64,000 nt of DNA from Pseudo-nitzschia pungens (GCA_037355855.1 CM074765.1:4278001-4342000), one strand, 5' to 3'; counted from the first letter of the stretch, positions 21,278 through 34,855 are shown. Notes: generated by a model not told the origin, from the sequence alone. A program made the numbers and translations.

Positions 21278-24200
21278 TTAGCATCTCGGAAAGTCAGACA
21301 CCTTTTGAGGCGACGGGGAGGAAAAGGAGGTCGTTCCAAACTTTTGTCGGTACGCAGCGGCGCCAATGTCTCCGGCGTCCCCAAAGGATTCCCAGTTTCC
21401 AAAGTCCAGGGCCTCCTCCTCAAAGTCGTCGAAGGAGAGTTCCTTGGTCTCGTCCTCGAAGGATTCCTCGTTCACGAGCCGATTGGTGGTGGCAATCTGC
21501 GCCGCCGCCTTCGTGGTGCGCTCCCCAAAGCCGAATCCGTCGTCGAAGGACCGGTCGAAGGTCCTGATTCGGGGTGGGGGGCCGCTGGAACGATTCGTTT
21601 GCAGTTTCCGTGGACGTTGCCGTTGTCACCGATTCTTCCGTGGTCGTGGTCGGTCGTCGTGCCGATGGCAGGTCGGGCGATGATGGCGATGTCAATGGTG
21701 ACGGCGACTGGATGGGTTCCGGATCGGGTTCCGGGGTGGCCACCGTGTCTCTGCCAATCTTGGGTCCAAATTCCACCCAGTCGGCAGCTTCGGCTCCTTT
21801 CGGAGCATCACCGGAACCGTTGTCGCGGGCCTCGTCGGGGGACGACGATTGGTTTTGATTTGGTCTTGGTCTTGACCCTGGGTTTGGTTTTGATTTCGCG
21901 TGACCAGCTGATCAAAGTCGGCAAACTCGTCGAATTCCTCGGGGACGGCAACGGCAACGGCAACGGCTGCCTGCTCGGCAACGGGTTGGAGGGATTGATC
22001 CTTTGTTTCCGGTTTGGAAATCATTTGGGGGGCCTCCTCGACCGCTACCACGCGGGCCTTGGGCGGCGCGATTTGGGCCTGATCGGTTTTTCTCGTGGCT
22101 GTGGCTGTGGCCCTGCTCTTGATATCGTTGCTGTGGTTGCCCTTGCTGATTTCGCTGTTGTCTCCCTTCTTTTTCTTGCTGAACGAGAGGCGCATCAATC
22201 CCTTGAGACCAAACTTGGATTTCTTCTTGTTGCTGCTGCTGTTGTTGTTGTTGCTGTTGCTTTGTTCGGTGGGTTCCGACCCCTTGGAAGGTGTACTCGG
22301 CGTCACTGTTGCTGTTGATGTCGCTGCCGATGTCTTTGGTACTACCGTAGGAGCCGGGGCCACCACGGTCGTGGCCGTAAACTGCGGGGGCTGTTCGGTT
22401 TCTACCACGGAGTGTGATTTGGATTGCGGAACAGCAGTAGCAGTCGCAGTAGCAGTCGCAGTAGCAGTCGCAGCAGGAGTGACTCGATCCACGGACGACG
22501 AGTCGATAGCAGCCGATGGAGCAGGAGCAGGAGCATAAGCGATGGCTGCGGCGGCAGCTGCTTGCTGTTCTTCCTTGAGTGCGGAGGCCGCCTCTTCCAG
22601 TGCAATGGCAAAGGGCCGGGTGGTCCAATCGGCGTCGGTGATGGCACCGACGCGATCGCCCTCGCCCTTGCCATTCTCCTCCTTCTCATCGTAGTCGTAG
22701 TCGTCGTAGTCGTCGTAGTCGTCACCGTCCTCTTCCTCGACCGGCAGGAGGGACTTCTCGGTGTTGTCGTAATCGTGTTCGTATTCGTTCGTTTCCCTGG
22801 ACATGGTGCTGCACTCGTCCAGGACCCTCACCAAGGAATCCTGTTCGTCGTCGGTGGTCGGGTAGGCTCCCAGCAAATGGGTCGGAGCGGCGACCTCCAG
22901 GACTTCCTCGTCGTCCCGGAAGAATTCGACTTCCTGGTCGGCAGCCACGAGGTTGAGTGCCTCGAGGGAGGTCGTTGCGGGGTGACCGAGAGATGATGCT
23001 TCGTGCTTTTGTTCTCGAGCTTGTTCCTGTTCTTGTTCCTGTTCCTGTTGTTCTTTCCGTTGGTCTCGCGGAGAAAGCGGTGGCAGCGCTTGTAGCGTTG
23101 AGAGTTGCGATAACGGCGAGAGTGGTGAGAGAGGCGGTCCCTGCAGGAGATCCCGGCGAGAATTGGGGGTTGCGGTGTCGGCCGTGGTGAGGGATTCCCC
23201 GGCCGCCGATACCGTTTCGAAGACGTTGATCTCGAATCGGTTGCCAAAGTCGCTCTCGGGACCGGTAGCTTCGTTCGAATTCGCACCGTCCGCATCGTCC
23301 CCGCCGTTATCGGAATTGGAATCCGCATCGGTTGCGTCCCGATCCTCGAAGGACTCTCCGCCGGCAAGTTTCCCTCCTTCTCCGCCGTTGGCAGCAGCTT
23401 TCGACGCTCCCTTTTTCTTGTTGGCCAACAACGAGGTCAGTGGCCGGCTCGGGGACGGTGGCAGCCGCAACGCCCGCTTGACGGGTGAGATTTCCTCCCG
23501 GATGACCTCGAGGGGTTCCGATGCGTTGCTGAGCGTGTGGGTCAGGTTTCGGGACTGGGCCGAGGTCAGCGTCGAGACGCCGTCCGTATTGATGGTGGCC
23601 GAGTCCACGTCGACATCGACATCGACGCCGACACCGACTTCCAGGGTGCTGGGGGATTCGCTTCCGTCGTAGGAATGTGCCGGCGCCGTTCCGAGGAATC
23701 CCTGTAGGGAAGTGACCATAGAGCTGGCCACCGTGAGGAACTTGTTGACGTTGACATCTCCAAACATGGTCTCTCCGTCCTTCAACTCCAGGAGATCAAT
23801 GGGCTCGAAATCCGGTTCGGCAGCCGCCGCGTAGAGATCTTCCGAGTAGACTCCCGCGTTCTTGTTGGATTTCGCATTGGGTCGCTGTCGTTGTCGTTGT
23901 CGTTGTCGTTGCAGCTGCTGTTGCTGTTGCTTCGAAGGACCTCCCGCAATGGCTGCTGCTTCCGCTCGGGCGTCCTCGGTGGATGTGGCTGCTGCCCTGC
24001 CACCACCGACTCCGCCGCCTCCGACCTTGTAAATGGGAATCGGTGCCATGGGTGCCATGGGTGCCATGGGTTGCGCGTTTGGACCCATGGAACCCATCGA
24101 ATGCGGATCCGAGGGACGTCTCCGATGCCCCCGAAACATCCTGTCCTTGGAAAAGTCCGCCAGTTCTTCCGTCGTCTCGTAGGAAAAGGCCGAGGACAAT

Positions 24201-26577
24201 CCCGACAGGACCGACCCGCTCATGTTGGATCCGGTCCGGACGTGCCGCACCGTGGTCAGGTAGCTGGATTTTCCGGTGTTGGTCGATTCCCACCCGGTGT
24301 GGGTCGAGGACTTGCCGGTGTGGGTCGTCTCGACGGTTTCCTCGTCTTCCTCCTCGTCCTCGATCGTGTCCTCGATAGTGTCGTCCTCGATCGTATCGTC
24401 CTCGACCGTGTCGTCTTCTTCCTCTTCCTCCTCTAGGTCGTCCTCGACTCCCATCATCGGGTAGTCGTCGATCGTCTTGACGCTCTTGGCACCGCGGGGC
24501 ACCGAGCAGCCAAATGTGCTGAGGAGGGCGTCCTGCAAATCGTGGATGATGTTTTCCGATTCGTCCGAGGAGTATCCGCCCTCGTCGTACTGCCATCCCA
24601 GCATCTTGTCAAAGGCGTTGCTGACGGCCTGTCCCATGGTGCTGGGATTGTTGGACGACGAGGCCCGGGACATGCTTCCGTCGTCGTTCTTGCTGCTGCT
24701 GTTTTTGGACCTGGACTTGGACGACCTCGTGTTGTTGTTGTTGTTGGTGGTGCTGCTGCTGGTGCCGGTGCCACGCTTGCGACGCTTTCGGTTGGAAGAG
24801 GAGGACGACGACTTTTTCTTGACCCGGGCCTTGGCGCTTCCGCGGAGCGAATGGTTGTGGTGGTGATGCCGGGGAGGGAACGAATGCGACTGAGAGTGCG
24901 ACTGCGAGTGTGTTTGCGAATGCGAATGAGAATGAGATGCCTCGTCGAGGGTCCGACCGTCCTCACTCTTGGTCTCGGCTTGTTCGATGAGACCCGCGGT
25001 GGTATCTTCTCCCGCCACGAGGGTCTCGTTGGTGTGTGGACGATGATAGACCCTGGTGCGGTCTCGATTGTCTCGATTGTCTCGTTCTCTTTCTCGTTCC
25101 GCCAGTGGCTTTTTGGTGGGGACAGGCGGAGCGGTGGTAACCTGTGTGATTCCCTGGTTCCGGGGAGTCGAGGGACCCTCGTTTTCATCAACTTTTGCGT
25201 TACCATTGTCATTACCATTGTCATTACCATTGTCATTACCATTGCCATTACCTTTGCCTATACCGTTGTCGTTCACAGTACCGTTGCCATTGTGGTTGTC
25301 CTCTTCCGGTGTGTTGGGGATCGCGGCAATGATTTTGAAGAGGGCGCTGTTGTTGCCCTCCGTGTTGATGGATCCCATTTCGTCCGGATCGTCGTCGTCG
25401 TCGTCGTCGTCGTCGGGAATGATGGAGAGCGGCGGATCGTCCACTGCTTGTGCTTGTGCTTGTGCTTGAGCTGATGATGATGACGATGATGATGGTGATG
25501 ATGATGCCTGAGATTTGGATTTGGATTTGGATTGCAACTGCTTTTGCAGTTTGGCTTTGGATGGGACCTTGAGTGGTTGCGATGGTGGAGGATGTTGTAG
25601 TTGTAGTTGTAGTTGTAGTTGTGCTTGTGCTTGCGCTTGTGCTTGTGCTTGTGCTTGAGCTTGTAGCTTGTGCATTCTCGGCGTGATCCTCTTGCGCGGG
25701 TGCCTCGGGAGAAACCAACCGGTGCTCCCTCGGCTCGGGAGTCGCCGGTGGCGTCTTCACCAGGCAATCCCCAAAGCCAAAGAGTTTCTCATCGGAGACG
25801 ACGGCATCTGGCGAGACCACCGGCTTGTTGCGAGCGGAAGCAGAAACGGAAGCAGAAGCGGAAGACTCAAAAGCCTTGGCAGTCTCTCTGGCGGAAGGAG
25901 TTCGCGGGTGTCGATTCCTTCTCGGGAGGAGGCGTCGGCTTGGGGGAAGTCTGCAAAGTCTGTGGAGCTGCGGAGGGAGTCTTCTTTCGGGTGGGATACG
26001 GATACGATTTCACATTGGAATTGGAATTGGAATTGGAATTGGCAATCCTGGATCCCCTCCGAGTGACCGGCAGCACGATGGGAGTCGCCGGAATGGGTGC
26101 CGCTGGCTTGGATCTCCTTCCGTTCAGCGGAAGAACGACCGGAGTCGCCGGAACGGGCGATGCCGCGATTCTCGCTTTGGGTTTGGAAGGGAGTTCTTCT
26201 TGTTCTTGTTGTTGTTCTTGTTGTTGTTCCTGCTGTTGTTCCTGCTGTTGTTCCTTCTTGAAGGGAGTGGAGCTAGAAGTGGAGGTGGAGCTAGAAGTGG
26301 GAGACGGCGCTTCTTCCGGAATTTTGTTCACCTTGGGTTTCTCCGATTCGTTGGGAAACACCACGACGGGCGACGTCTTTGGAGCTGGTGGTTCTGGCTC
26401 TGCCTTTTCTGCTTCTTTTTCTTTCTCTTTCTCTTGCTGCTGCTGCTGTTGCTGCTGCTGTTTCGCCGCCCCGTAATTCTTTGGAAAGACCACCACGGCC
26501 GACTTTTTCTTGGGAGCCGGTTTGGGAGTCGCCGTTGTTTCTTTGGGGGCGATGCTTCGCAGCTTGGGCCTCTGGAA

Positions 26578-26615
<38 letters not shown>

Positions 26616-26836
26616 CGTTCAGTCGCTGCTGGGCCGGGGGATTGAAACCGGAACGGGAAGTACCGTCCGGTGCGAGAATACGAGGGAAGCCTCCCCGAGC
26701 GACGAATCGCGCTGGGCTTGGGAGCCACCACGTCGTCCTCGTCGTTGCCGTTGCCGGTGTCGTTGCCGTTGTCGTTGTCGTTGTCGCTTCTCACCGGCTG
26801 CGGCGGCTGATGCTGCTGCTGCTGCTGGACCATCAT
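21278..26836 (-). CDS. Very large low-complexity acidic/Gln-rich protein, five frame breaks
   Basis: A run of open frames from ATG 26836 to the stop at 21278 adds up to about 1,850 residues. The longest single frame, 25675-21692, is 1,327 residues. Content in order: poly-Gln and DN repeats; KKKSAVVVFPKN and TSPVVVFPNE short repeats; AQAQ and LQLQ repeats; poly-Asp; SHSQ repeats; Ser/Arg/Lys-rich basic stretches; and a better-mixed core near 24630-24450 with NAFDKMLGWQYDEGGYSSDE and GCSVPRGAKSVKTIDDYPMMG. The ordered C-terminal tail includes DFGNWESFGDAGDIGAAAYR. Frame changes are required near 26666-26674 (+1), 25884-25893 (+1), 25661-25672 (+1), 21851-21858 (-1) and 21571-21582 (+1). Composition matches on both sides of each. 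No family recognised. Confidence 0.6.
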
Positions 26837-28698
26837 GGCGAAGCAATGATTCGACTCTCACAAACGAACTGTTGCCTTTGCTTCGCTTCGCTTCGTATTG
26901 CGGCCGATGGGATCTGCCGATGTCAGTGTTCCACTTTCACTTTCACTTTCTCGTTGCCGATGCTGTCGGAAAGAATGATATCGAACCGGGAAAGGTTGTA
27001 TGTACGTTTCGCGCACCGAAGAAAGAATCGATGATTGTTGTTGTGGATGTGTCTTCCTTCTTCCAATACAATACAATACAATAGAATACAATTCGATACT
27101 CTGCTGCTTCGTTGCGCAGCTAAGTTACCGTACCGTATTGTGCCGCGTTGGTGTAATTGTTTCTTGCGATTCCAACAATTCAAAATTTATTTAGCCATTC
27201 AATTTTCTTGTACGGTAAGTACGCATATAAGTTCGTTCGTACGGTAAACCTTAGTGTGTTCAATTTTAATTAATTAGATCATTGTCGGATACCGGTGCCT
27301 GCGATGTGATGCGGGTGTGTGATCGCGGTGCGTTCTTCCATCCGAGGAGGTGCGGACCGGTTTTGACACAAACCAAATTCTCCCTCGACGACAAACAAAC
27401 CGTCGTCCTCCTAAGTAATCTTGGTCCTCCCTATGTCGACCGCGCCCACCGGTGGGAGATCGACGGAAAAGCGTTACAGTACGGAGTCCTACGAGAAGGA
27501 CAAACGAGCGTTACGGAATCGATGGGATTGGGGACCAATCGCCGAAATCCTGTGAGGCGTTATCGGCCACCAATAGGGCCCCCGCGCCGGCTCCCGGCAA
27601 ACCCACGAGGAAACTCCCGCCAAATTCCTGACGCACGCAATCGTACGAATGGATGGCTCGCCGCGCCGAACCCACAAAATTTGGCTGCGTCATTTTCCTA
27701 TTTTTGGGACGGAGTCTTCGTTTTTGTCGAGAATAATCGAATCAATCATCCGAAAGTCGCTTTTGATTCGTCTAATTCGTCCATTCCTCGCGGGTTTCGA
27801 TTGGGGACCTACGGTACCGTACGGTACAGTACGAGTACAAGAGTAATTACGAGTAACTTACCGGTAGGTGTTCTGATAGGAGCATGTTCGAGTACCGTAC
27901 GGTTACTCTTAAGGTAATTTACTGTAGTAAGATCTTACTTAGTACATACTTCCTACCTGGTAACTTACGTGGTACAACGTAGATCGTGGTATGTCAGTGT
28001 GTTTTGTCGAAAGTCCGAACGAGGATGATTCATTCATTTGTTCGAACGAGTCAAGCCGAGTCGAATCAAAATACAAAAAAATACAAAATACGAAGTAAGT
28101 TATGTAAATTATAACATACCCCATTCTTGTTTGTTCCCGGATATTCGGGACTCCAATTCGGCATCATCATGTCGTTCTTTGGTTCGGAGAAAAGATCCAT
28201 CCATTCCTTCGTTCACATCTTTTCGCTTTTTGCCGTAAGGTTTACTCGTAAGGTTACCGTACGGCAAGTTACCGGGTGCAAAGTAAGGTTACCGGTACAT
28301 AGTACTGTGGGTGATGATGATGATGATGATGATGATTCATTCATCCGTTATTCGTTATTCGTTATTCGTTGCGGAATCCTGACACGATGGGAAGTTGTCA
28401 CTACAAGATCATCTGCTCGATAGAGTCACCATTTCTCGTGCACTGATATCGGTGAGAATGCCGACCCTAACGATACAAAAGAACCAGGTCTGCAAGGAAA
28501 ATCCAAACTACTCCTCGAGGTGGCATCCGGTGCTGCGGTTTCTGCCCCCGAGAATTCGAAGCGAGTGCTACGGGTGGAACGGTTGCGTTCTCTTCGTCCT
28601 AGCTTGTTCTCGGAATGGGATCGCGCAATTCGACCCTCCAAAAGAAAACCGTTGCGAGCGCGACAATCCAATCTCCCATTCGACACAACGCGTCAACC
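26837..28698. other. Divergent intergenic region
   Basis: Contains the promoters of the large low-complexity gene (minus) and the ADP-ribosylglycohydrolase gene (plus). Seen: an AATAC pentamer run at about 27065-27087, many GGTAACCTTAC-type words (about 27840-27950, 28235-28300) and a GATGAT run at 28313-28335. A 211-codon frame at 27282-27917 starts with TTG and has no domain. Confidence 0.5.
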
Positions 28699-30185
28699 AT
28701 GGCATCCAAGGACGAGCTCGAAAACAGAATCCGCGGAGCACTATGGGGGTGCGTATCGTATCTATATATTGATATATATATATATTAGAATACGAACTAT
28801 ACACATACATATTATTGCAATGTCATCATGTATTGTGCTTGCAAAGATCGAATTCGGTGGGATGAGATACGAGGACAATGCATGGCGTGACATGACATGC
28901 GATTCCATACCCCGTCGAACGAAACAACCTGTATCATCCCGGATTGAGTGCCGACATTCATCGTCCGATCGAAGCGAAACTGCATCCATCTCATGTCGCT
29001 CACAGTTTTTCATTCTGTCTTCGTTCACCTCCAAAACATACCCCTCTCTTTCCCCAGATTCTTTGCCGGTGACGCTCTGGCGAGCCCCACGCACTGGTAT
29101 TACGGTGGCAGACGCCAGATCAAGAGCGAATACGGCCACCTCATCAAAGATTACACCAAACCCAATCGACACCTGCCCGGGAGCATCCTCAACAAATCCG
29201 ATCCCAACGGGGGAGGCCGCAGCAAGCCGGGAAGCAACACCAAGGACAACATCAAAACCATTATTGGGGACGTCATCAACCACGGCAAGCTCCCCCTCTG
29301 GGCCCCGGGGCAAAACAACCACTACCACGCGACGCTGAAAGCGGGAGAAAACACCCTCGAGGCATCGCTGGCCCGCGTCCTCATGAAATCCATCGTTGCC
29401 AACGGGGGCAGATTCAACGCCGACCACTTTCGCGATGCCTACATCGAGTTCATGACGACCCCCGGGAGCCACAACGATACGTACGCCAGCACCTGCCACC
29501 GCATGTTCTTTGCCAACCTCGTGTTTCGGGGGTTGCCCCCCGAGGACTGTCCCGACAACGACCAGCACAACGTCGACACGATCGACGGGCTGGTCCTGCC
29601 GACCATTGCGGCGCTGGTCGGGAGCGTCGCATCGTCGACCGCAACCGCAGCAGCAAACAACAACCCGGTGGAAAAAGAACCGGTCTCCGTTTCGAGATCC
29701 GCCTCGAGCTGCGCCTCGGTCACGCGGCGCTCCCCCGTCCTGGAAGAGGTCGCAGGCGCCTGGAGCGGCGTCGTGGTGGAAGCCGTCCGCGCGCATTCGG
29801 ACGAGGCCTTTGCCGAAGCACTGGAGGCCTTTGCCCGCTGCGACGATCCGGAGGCGTCCCGACCCCTCGGTCGAGGACGACTCGACCCTGTCGGCCTGCT
29901 ACCTGGGATCATCCCTCCCCGGGGTGATCGATCTGATCGCCAAGTACGCGCCGAGAGGGGTGGGCAACAGGGGCGATCGCGTCTGGGAGGGACTGCCTCG
30001 CCAACGCCAACGTGGGAGGCGAAAACGTGCACAAGGGATCGGTGTTGGGTGCCGTGCTGGGAGCCCGGGGGGGATGGGAAGCGCTGCCCCCGAGGCTCGC
30101 GGCCGGGCTGGTGCCCCGAGACGAGCTCGAGAAGGAAATCGACGACTTTGTCCGTGCCGTTTTGTCTCCTCCGTCGTCCGAGTAA
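28699..30185 (+). CDS. ADP-ribosylglycohydrolase family protein, two frame breaks
   Basis: Exon 1 is 28699-28748; exon 2 is 29058-30185. The spliced start reads MASKDELENRIRGALWGFFA then GDALASPTHWYYGG, the typical N-terminal helix and Gly-Asp motif of the family that removes ADP-ribose from proteins or metabolites. Further matches are KSIVANGGRFNADHFRDAYI and, at the C-terminus, ANANVGGENVHKGSVLGAVL. Two +1 frame changes are needed: near 29863-29869 (a CCCC run) and near 29993-29997. After them the sequence runs cleanly to the TAA at 30183-30185. The intron donor GTGCGT and acceptor CCCCAG are sound. Conserved motifs on both sides of the breaks suggest consensus errors or a very young pseudogene rather than old decay. 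Confidence 0.75.
28749..29057 (+). other. Spliceosomal intron, 309 nt
   Basis: Donor GGG|GTGCGTATC and acceptor TTTCCCCAG|ATTC. Its removal joins Gly-Ala-Leu-Trp-Gly to Phe-Phe-Ala-Gly-Asp, the expected start of an ADP-ribosylglycohydrolase. It contains a TATATA run at about 28767-28783. Confidence 0.85.
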
Positions 30186-32037
30186 ACCCCAAAAATTAGA
30201 ACAAGCATGCGTGACCTCGGAATGGATGTCCGCGTGGCCGTGGCGGGAGGAACGTCGACAGACCGGATCCAAGTGTGGGAACGAGATTCCGGAATTCATC
30301 ATCGATCCATCTTTCGCGAGATTATTTGCTTTTTTTTTCCTTTGCTTTTGCCGCCTGGAAACACAGAAACCGCATTGCACCACGATTCGTAACTCTGTGG
30401 AAAGGACCATGTATTTGCTGGATGCAAATTGAGAAAGAAACAGAATGCAAAAGTTGGATTTATGATGGAACAGTACGCGTAACATGCTATGCGTCGATTG
30501 CAAAAACGGCAATGGTAAAAAAAATAAACCATGTCCACACCCCGAGCACAGAGAAACAGAGACAAAAATGCAGTCTGGAAGCTCGGAGCGATAGAAGAAA
30601 CCTGGCACTGGACTATTAAGATAGAACACGAGCACGAGCTCGAATTCACCCTCCAAAAAAAGCCGTACAGCTTGTTTTCTATTTCAATCTCATCTTGAAT
30701 ACAATGAAACATTTTTGCTCCAACTGTTCAATTTTCATTTATATTTTCAAATGATGCATAAACCATAATTCAAAAGACATTGAAAATAACTGGGTAATTT
30801 TTTGGGATAGTCAGGGAACAAATCAGACAAAATTCATAACGCAAGCAATGAGTTTTGTTACAAGCGAACACCAGAAGGTTGTTGTAGAATTCAGATCAAA
30901 CTTACTAGTGGAGGTTGAAAACAAGGCATAAATCGCGAGTACTAGCGATACCAAGCAAAGAACAAAAGTGCCCGACCACAGCATAGGAACTAGCTACTAG
31001 TAGTACTGCTGATAGCGTGCATTTGAACCATTAGAATCACTACTAGTACTACTAGAAGCAGTAGCTACGAGCAATCAAAGACAAGTTTGCGCATCCCCAA
31101 GAAGCTGCCACCAGTCATATCTTCACCACCATGCACTATACTACTACTACTACTACTACTAGTATTGGCTGGCTGTGAAAGCCCCACACTTGAGAATAAT
31201 TCTCCCAACAAAAAGATGATGATCGCACTGGGTAATGTACCTTTTGTTTGAAAAGCACAATTCAAAACATTTGATGAATGAGTAGTAGTACTAGTATCAT
31301 TAAGAGGATTAGTAGTACTAGTACTAGTAGGACATCAGCAGTACTACTACTAGCATTAGTATTTCTACTATTGAAATATCTCAAAAGGATGCATGATGAT
31401 TTAGCATTGGAGGGTTCTGGTATTGCCCCGACGATGCTTCATCTGCCACAACTGCTAGTACCACTAGTAGTACAACCCGGCGACGGGCTCCAGAATGCCA
31501 CCGCTTCAAGAAACTGCACCCTTACTACTAGTAGTACAGCATTTATAGTAAACAAGACTCTCTCGTGCCACATCCACCACACTGCCTACTTCTTGTTGTT
31601 GTAGTAAGACTTACTACTAGTAGTACTACTAGTAGTAGTAGCATTGATACTCGTATCCCAACTTCATTCGAACAATGATTCAACCATATTTATTATTGCT
31701 GCTGCTTCCATCGCAAGCAATGTTTGGCATGACATCGGTCAGGGAACCGTGCAACACCCCTGTTTTCCTATCTAGCAATGGGCCCATGTCCAGTAGCGAG
31801 CTTTGTTTCTAATAGTATTGTACAACAGAGGTGGATTACTATGATTCTTCATGGAAATGTTGTATTGATGACCGATAGACCCGCCGTACACGAAACGGCC
31901 ATGCCCTCCTACTCTTCCATTCCGTTCCCGAATGCTTTTGTTTTTGATTTTTGCTTCTTTTGTTTTTGCTATACAATAGCTAGCTAGCTAGCTAGCTAGC
32001 TAATTAGTAGTACTACCAAGCACTACTACTAGTAGGA
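30186..32037. other. Intergenic region rich in ACTAGTACT words
   Basis: Convergent spacer between the glycohydrolase and the RNA helicase. From about 30990 to 31660 it is filled with ACTAGTAGTACT-type palindromic words and ACT triplet runs (for example 31141-31162). A TAGC array of about six units lies at 31977-32001. No gene supported. Confidence 0.55.
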
Positions 32038-33858
32038 CTAAAGCAGATCCCCGACATTGGCCGGCATTTCGTCGATTTGCGTGCTATAAAACTGTTCGAT
32101 GTCCTTTAGGGTCCGGACGTCGTCCTCCTTGACGAAATTGATGGCAATCCCCTTGCGGCCGAATCGTCCCGACCGGCCGATCCGGTGAATGTAGAGTTCC
32201 CGGTTGGTCGGCAGGTCGTAGCAGACCACCAGCGATACCTGCTGTACGTCGATGCCCCGTCCCCAGAGATCGGTAGCGATCAATACCCGCGAGGATCCGG
32301 ACCGGAACTCGTTCATGACCTGGTCGCGCTGGGTCTGGTCCATGTCCCCGTGCATCGCCGACACGGTGAAGTTGGATTCCCGCATTTTGTCGGCGAGCCA
32401 GTCGACCTTTTGGCGGGTGTTGCAAAAAATGACGGATTGCGTCACCGTCATGGTGTCGTAGAGATCGCAGAGCGTGTCGAACTTCCATTCCTCCTGCTCT
32501 ACCGAGACGAAAAACTGCTGTATGCCCTCGAGTGTCAGCTCGTCCCGTTTGACCAGAATCTTGATGGGATCGTTCATGAACTTGCGGGTCATTTCCAGGA
32601 CCGTGCTGGGAAGCGTCGCGCTCATGAGAACGACCTGGCAGGAGGACGGGAGAAACCGGTAAATGTCGTAGATTTGTTCCTTGAACCCTCTGCTGAGCAT
32701 CTCGTCGGCCTCGTCGAGAATCATGGCCTTGAGGCGGGACATTTGCAGTGCGTTGCGCTTGATGAGGTCAAAGACCCGCCCTGGCGTCCCCGATACGACC
32801 TGGACGCCGCCCTTTTCGAGTTCCTTCAGGTCGTTGCCGAGGGACTTGCCGCCGATGCAAGCGTGGCAGTGGACCTGCGGGAACAAGAGAATAATCAAAA
32901 TAATTATTGGGTGTATTGTACGTGTAGCATAACATAGTATAGTCGATGTCGTGCAACAGTATATCATGACATGATTTTGTTCACCAACCAGTGTTTCCAC
33001 AAAGCAGAGCAAGTCGCATCAAAAGAGGGTCAAATGACAGAAACAATTGCAAAGAGTAAATGAGAGGTCCGTTCAGTACAGTACACGTAGTAGATCGACC
33101 GACCAGCCCGAATGCACCAAGCATTTGATAGCATTCATCGTTTCGTCGCTTCGCAACATTGTCATGTTGTTATAAAAATAATATAATAGTATTTACTACT
33201 AGTATATTATTATATTATAATACAATATAACAATATATACAAGTATACACATTGCATCGATTGTTTCCTTTCCAAACCAGAGAAAAAATGCAACAAACAA
33301 CCACCATTCCATAACAATTCCATAACAATACAACATCAATCCCTCGCAAAGCTCTTACAACAACGTACGTACGTTCATGAAATCCCCCAGACTCTGCATG
33401 ACGCGCTGGCTCTGCTCCGCCAGTTCCCGGGTCGGGCTCAGAACCAGCACCTGCACTTCCCTCGAGGCCGAATCCAGCAACTGCAGCGCGGCGATCGAAA
33501 AGACGGCCGTCTTGCCGGTTCCGGACTGCGACTGGGCAATGACGTCCCGTCCCAGCACGATCGGTTTGATAGCCCGCTGTTGGATCGCCGACGGTTTCTC
33601 GAAACCGTACGCGTAGACGCCCTTGAGAAGATCGGGTTTGAGCTTCATGTCGTCGAAAGTGGCGCAGGGGGTGTGGATGGAATCGAAACCCGACCTGGAA
33701 GACGATTTGGAAGACGACCTGGAAGACGACTTGGACCGGCCGCCGCTGCTCTTCGAATGGTGTTTGCTTCTTCCACCGCGATTCGAATCTCGCTCTTCGC
33801 CTTCTTCGTACGGAGTTGATCGCCGACTCTTGCGGTTTTCGCGTTGGTGTTTCGGCAT
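32038..33858 (-). CDS. DEAD-box RNA helicase, eIF4A-III/FAL1 type
   Basis: Exon 1 is 33858-33373 and exon 2 is 32874-32038, giving 440 residues. All DEAD-box motifs are present: [10 protein letters not shown] (Walker A, residue about 108), [39 protein letters not shown] and [13 protein letters not shown]. The stretch [14 protein letters not shown] and the junction [12 protein letters not shown] point to the eIF4A-III/FAL1 branch, a component of the exon-junction complex and of 18S rRNA maturation, rather than translation factor eIF4A. The N-terminus has a Ser/Arg/Lys-rich extension of about 55 residues beyond the usual length (about 410). The start is the first in-frame ATG. The intron donor is AAC|GTACGT and the acceptor CCGCAG|GTC. 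The frame is intact. Confidence 0.95.
32875..33372 (-). other. Spliceosomal intron of the eIF4A-III-like gene, 498 nt
   Basis: Minus-strand donor GTACGT at 33372 and acceptor CCGCAG ending at 32875. It joins Met-Asn to Val-His-Cys-His-Ala. A very AT-rich block lies at about 33175-33245. No gene is seen inside. Confidence 0.9.
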
Positions 33859-34451
33859 GGTGTTGGTTGATTGCTTGCTTGCTTCTCTGCTTCGTTGCTT
33901 CTTTGCTTCTTTGTTTGCGGTACACTGACTACAGTACTGATTCGGTGGAGGACGGAAGGAAAAGACCGGCTGGCAAACGCGGTGCTGATGTACTCTATTC
34001 AATTCGAGTAATTTCTGTGAAATTAAAATGTACAAGTAAGCCTTACGTGTAGAAGTAATTCGTAATTGATTCTGGATTCACACCATGGTCGTCGAATGTC
34101 AAAGGTCGAGGGAACATTAGACCAGATGATAGATGATGATACCATAAGGTTTACGGTAAACCTTGCCAGGTACGAAGTAAGGTTACAATACATTACGATT
34201 ACGAGTAAGGTTACGAGTACCTGTATCAGATTGCCGCGATCTGCGATGTTGTTCTTCGTTCTGGGTGGTTTGTGGTTTGGGCTGTCTCTGACTGGTGGGT
34301 GATGAAATGGGGGAGGAGAGAGACTGAAAAGGGTGGAAAAGACGATAAGACATAAATTTTATCCCTGTAAAGTCGAATGAATCAAAAATCAAAACTAATT
34401 GCCTCGGGGCGACGGATTTTCGATTGCAACGTTTGCACGTTAAATTATCAT
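33859..34451. other. Upstream region of the RNA helicase gene
   Basis: Contains CTTGCTTCT-type runs just before the start and several GTAAGGTTAC words at about 34145-34220. No gene supported. Confidence 0.5.
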
Positions 34452-34546
34452 AGTACGGAATTCCTATCAGCTGTCCCCCGGCTTCCGTCGAAATGAGTAT
34501 TTGGGGATGTAGAACCGGGGGACAGCTGATAGGAATTTTGTAGTAC
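34452..34546. repeat. 95-bp foldback MITE, family 1, copy 3
   Basis: Same length and orientation as the copy at 614-708. The TIR GGAATTCCTATCAGCTGTCC is identical, and the body differs from copy 1 at only a few positions. The outer dinucleotide is TA at both ends. Confidence 0.8.
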
Positions 34547-34855
34547 GTTAAGGTTACGGTAACGAGCCATCTGTCGTATATCCCATAACTACCGTACGAC
34601 ACACAAAGAAACAATCTAGTTACGGATTTCAAAAAAATGTTTCTACAACCTAAAGGTTCTCCATAACCAATGACCTACTAAGACTTACCTCCGGTCCGGA
34701 ATACTGCAGCTTTTAGCACATATTTTTGAACTTGGGATCAATTTTTAACCGATTCAAATGATTCTTTTTGGGTCAAACTCTCCTCAACAAACTCCCTATG
34801 CCTGGAGCGGTCGGAAATAGAAAAACGTGCGCACCGCGCGACAGGTTAAGTTTTT

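Noticed and set aside
27282..27917. 211-codon plus frame
   Set aside because: Starts with TTG, has no domain, and contains the dispersed intergenic GTAAGGTTAC-type words.
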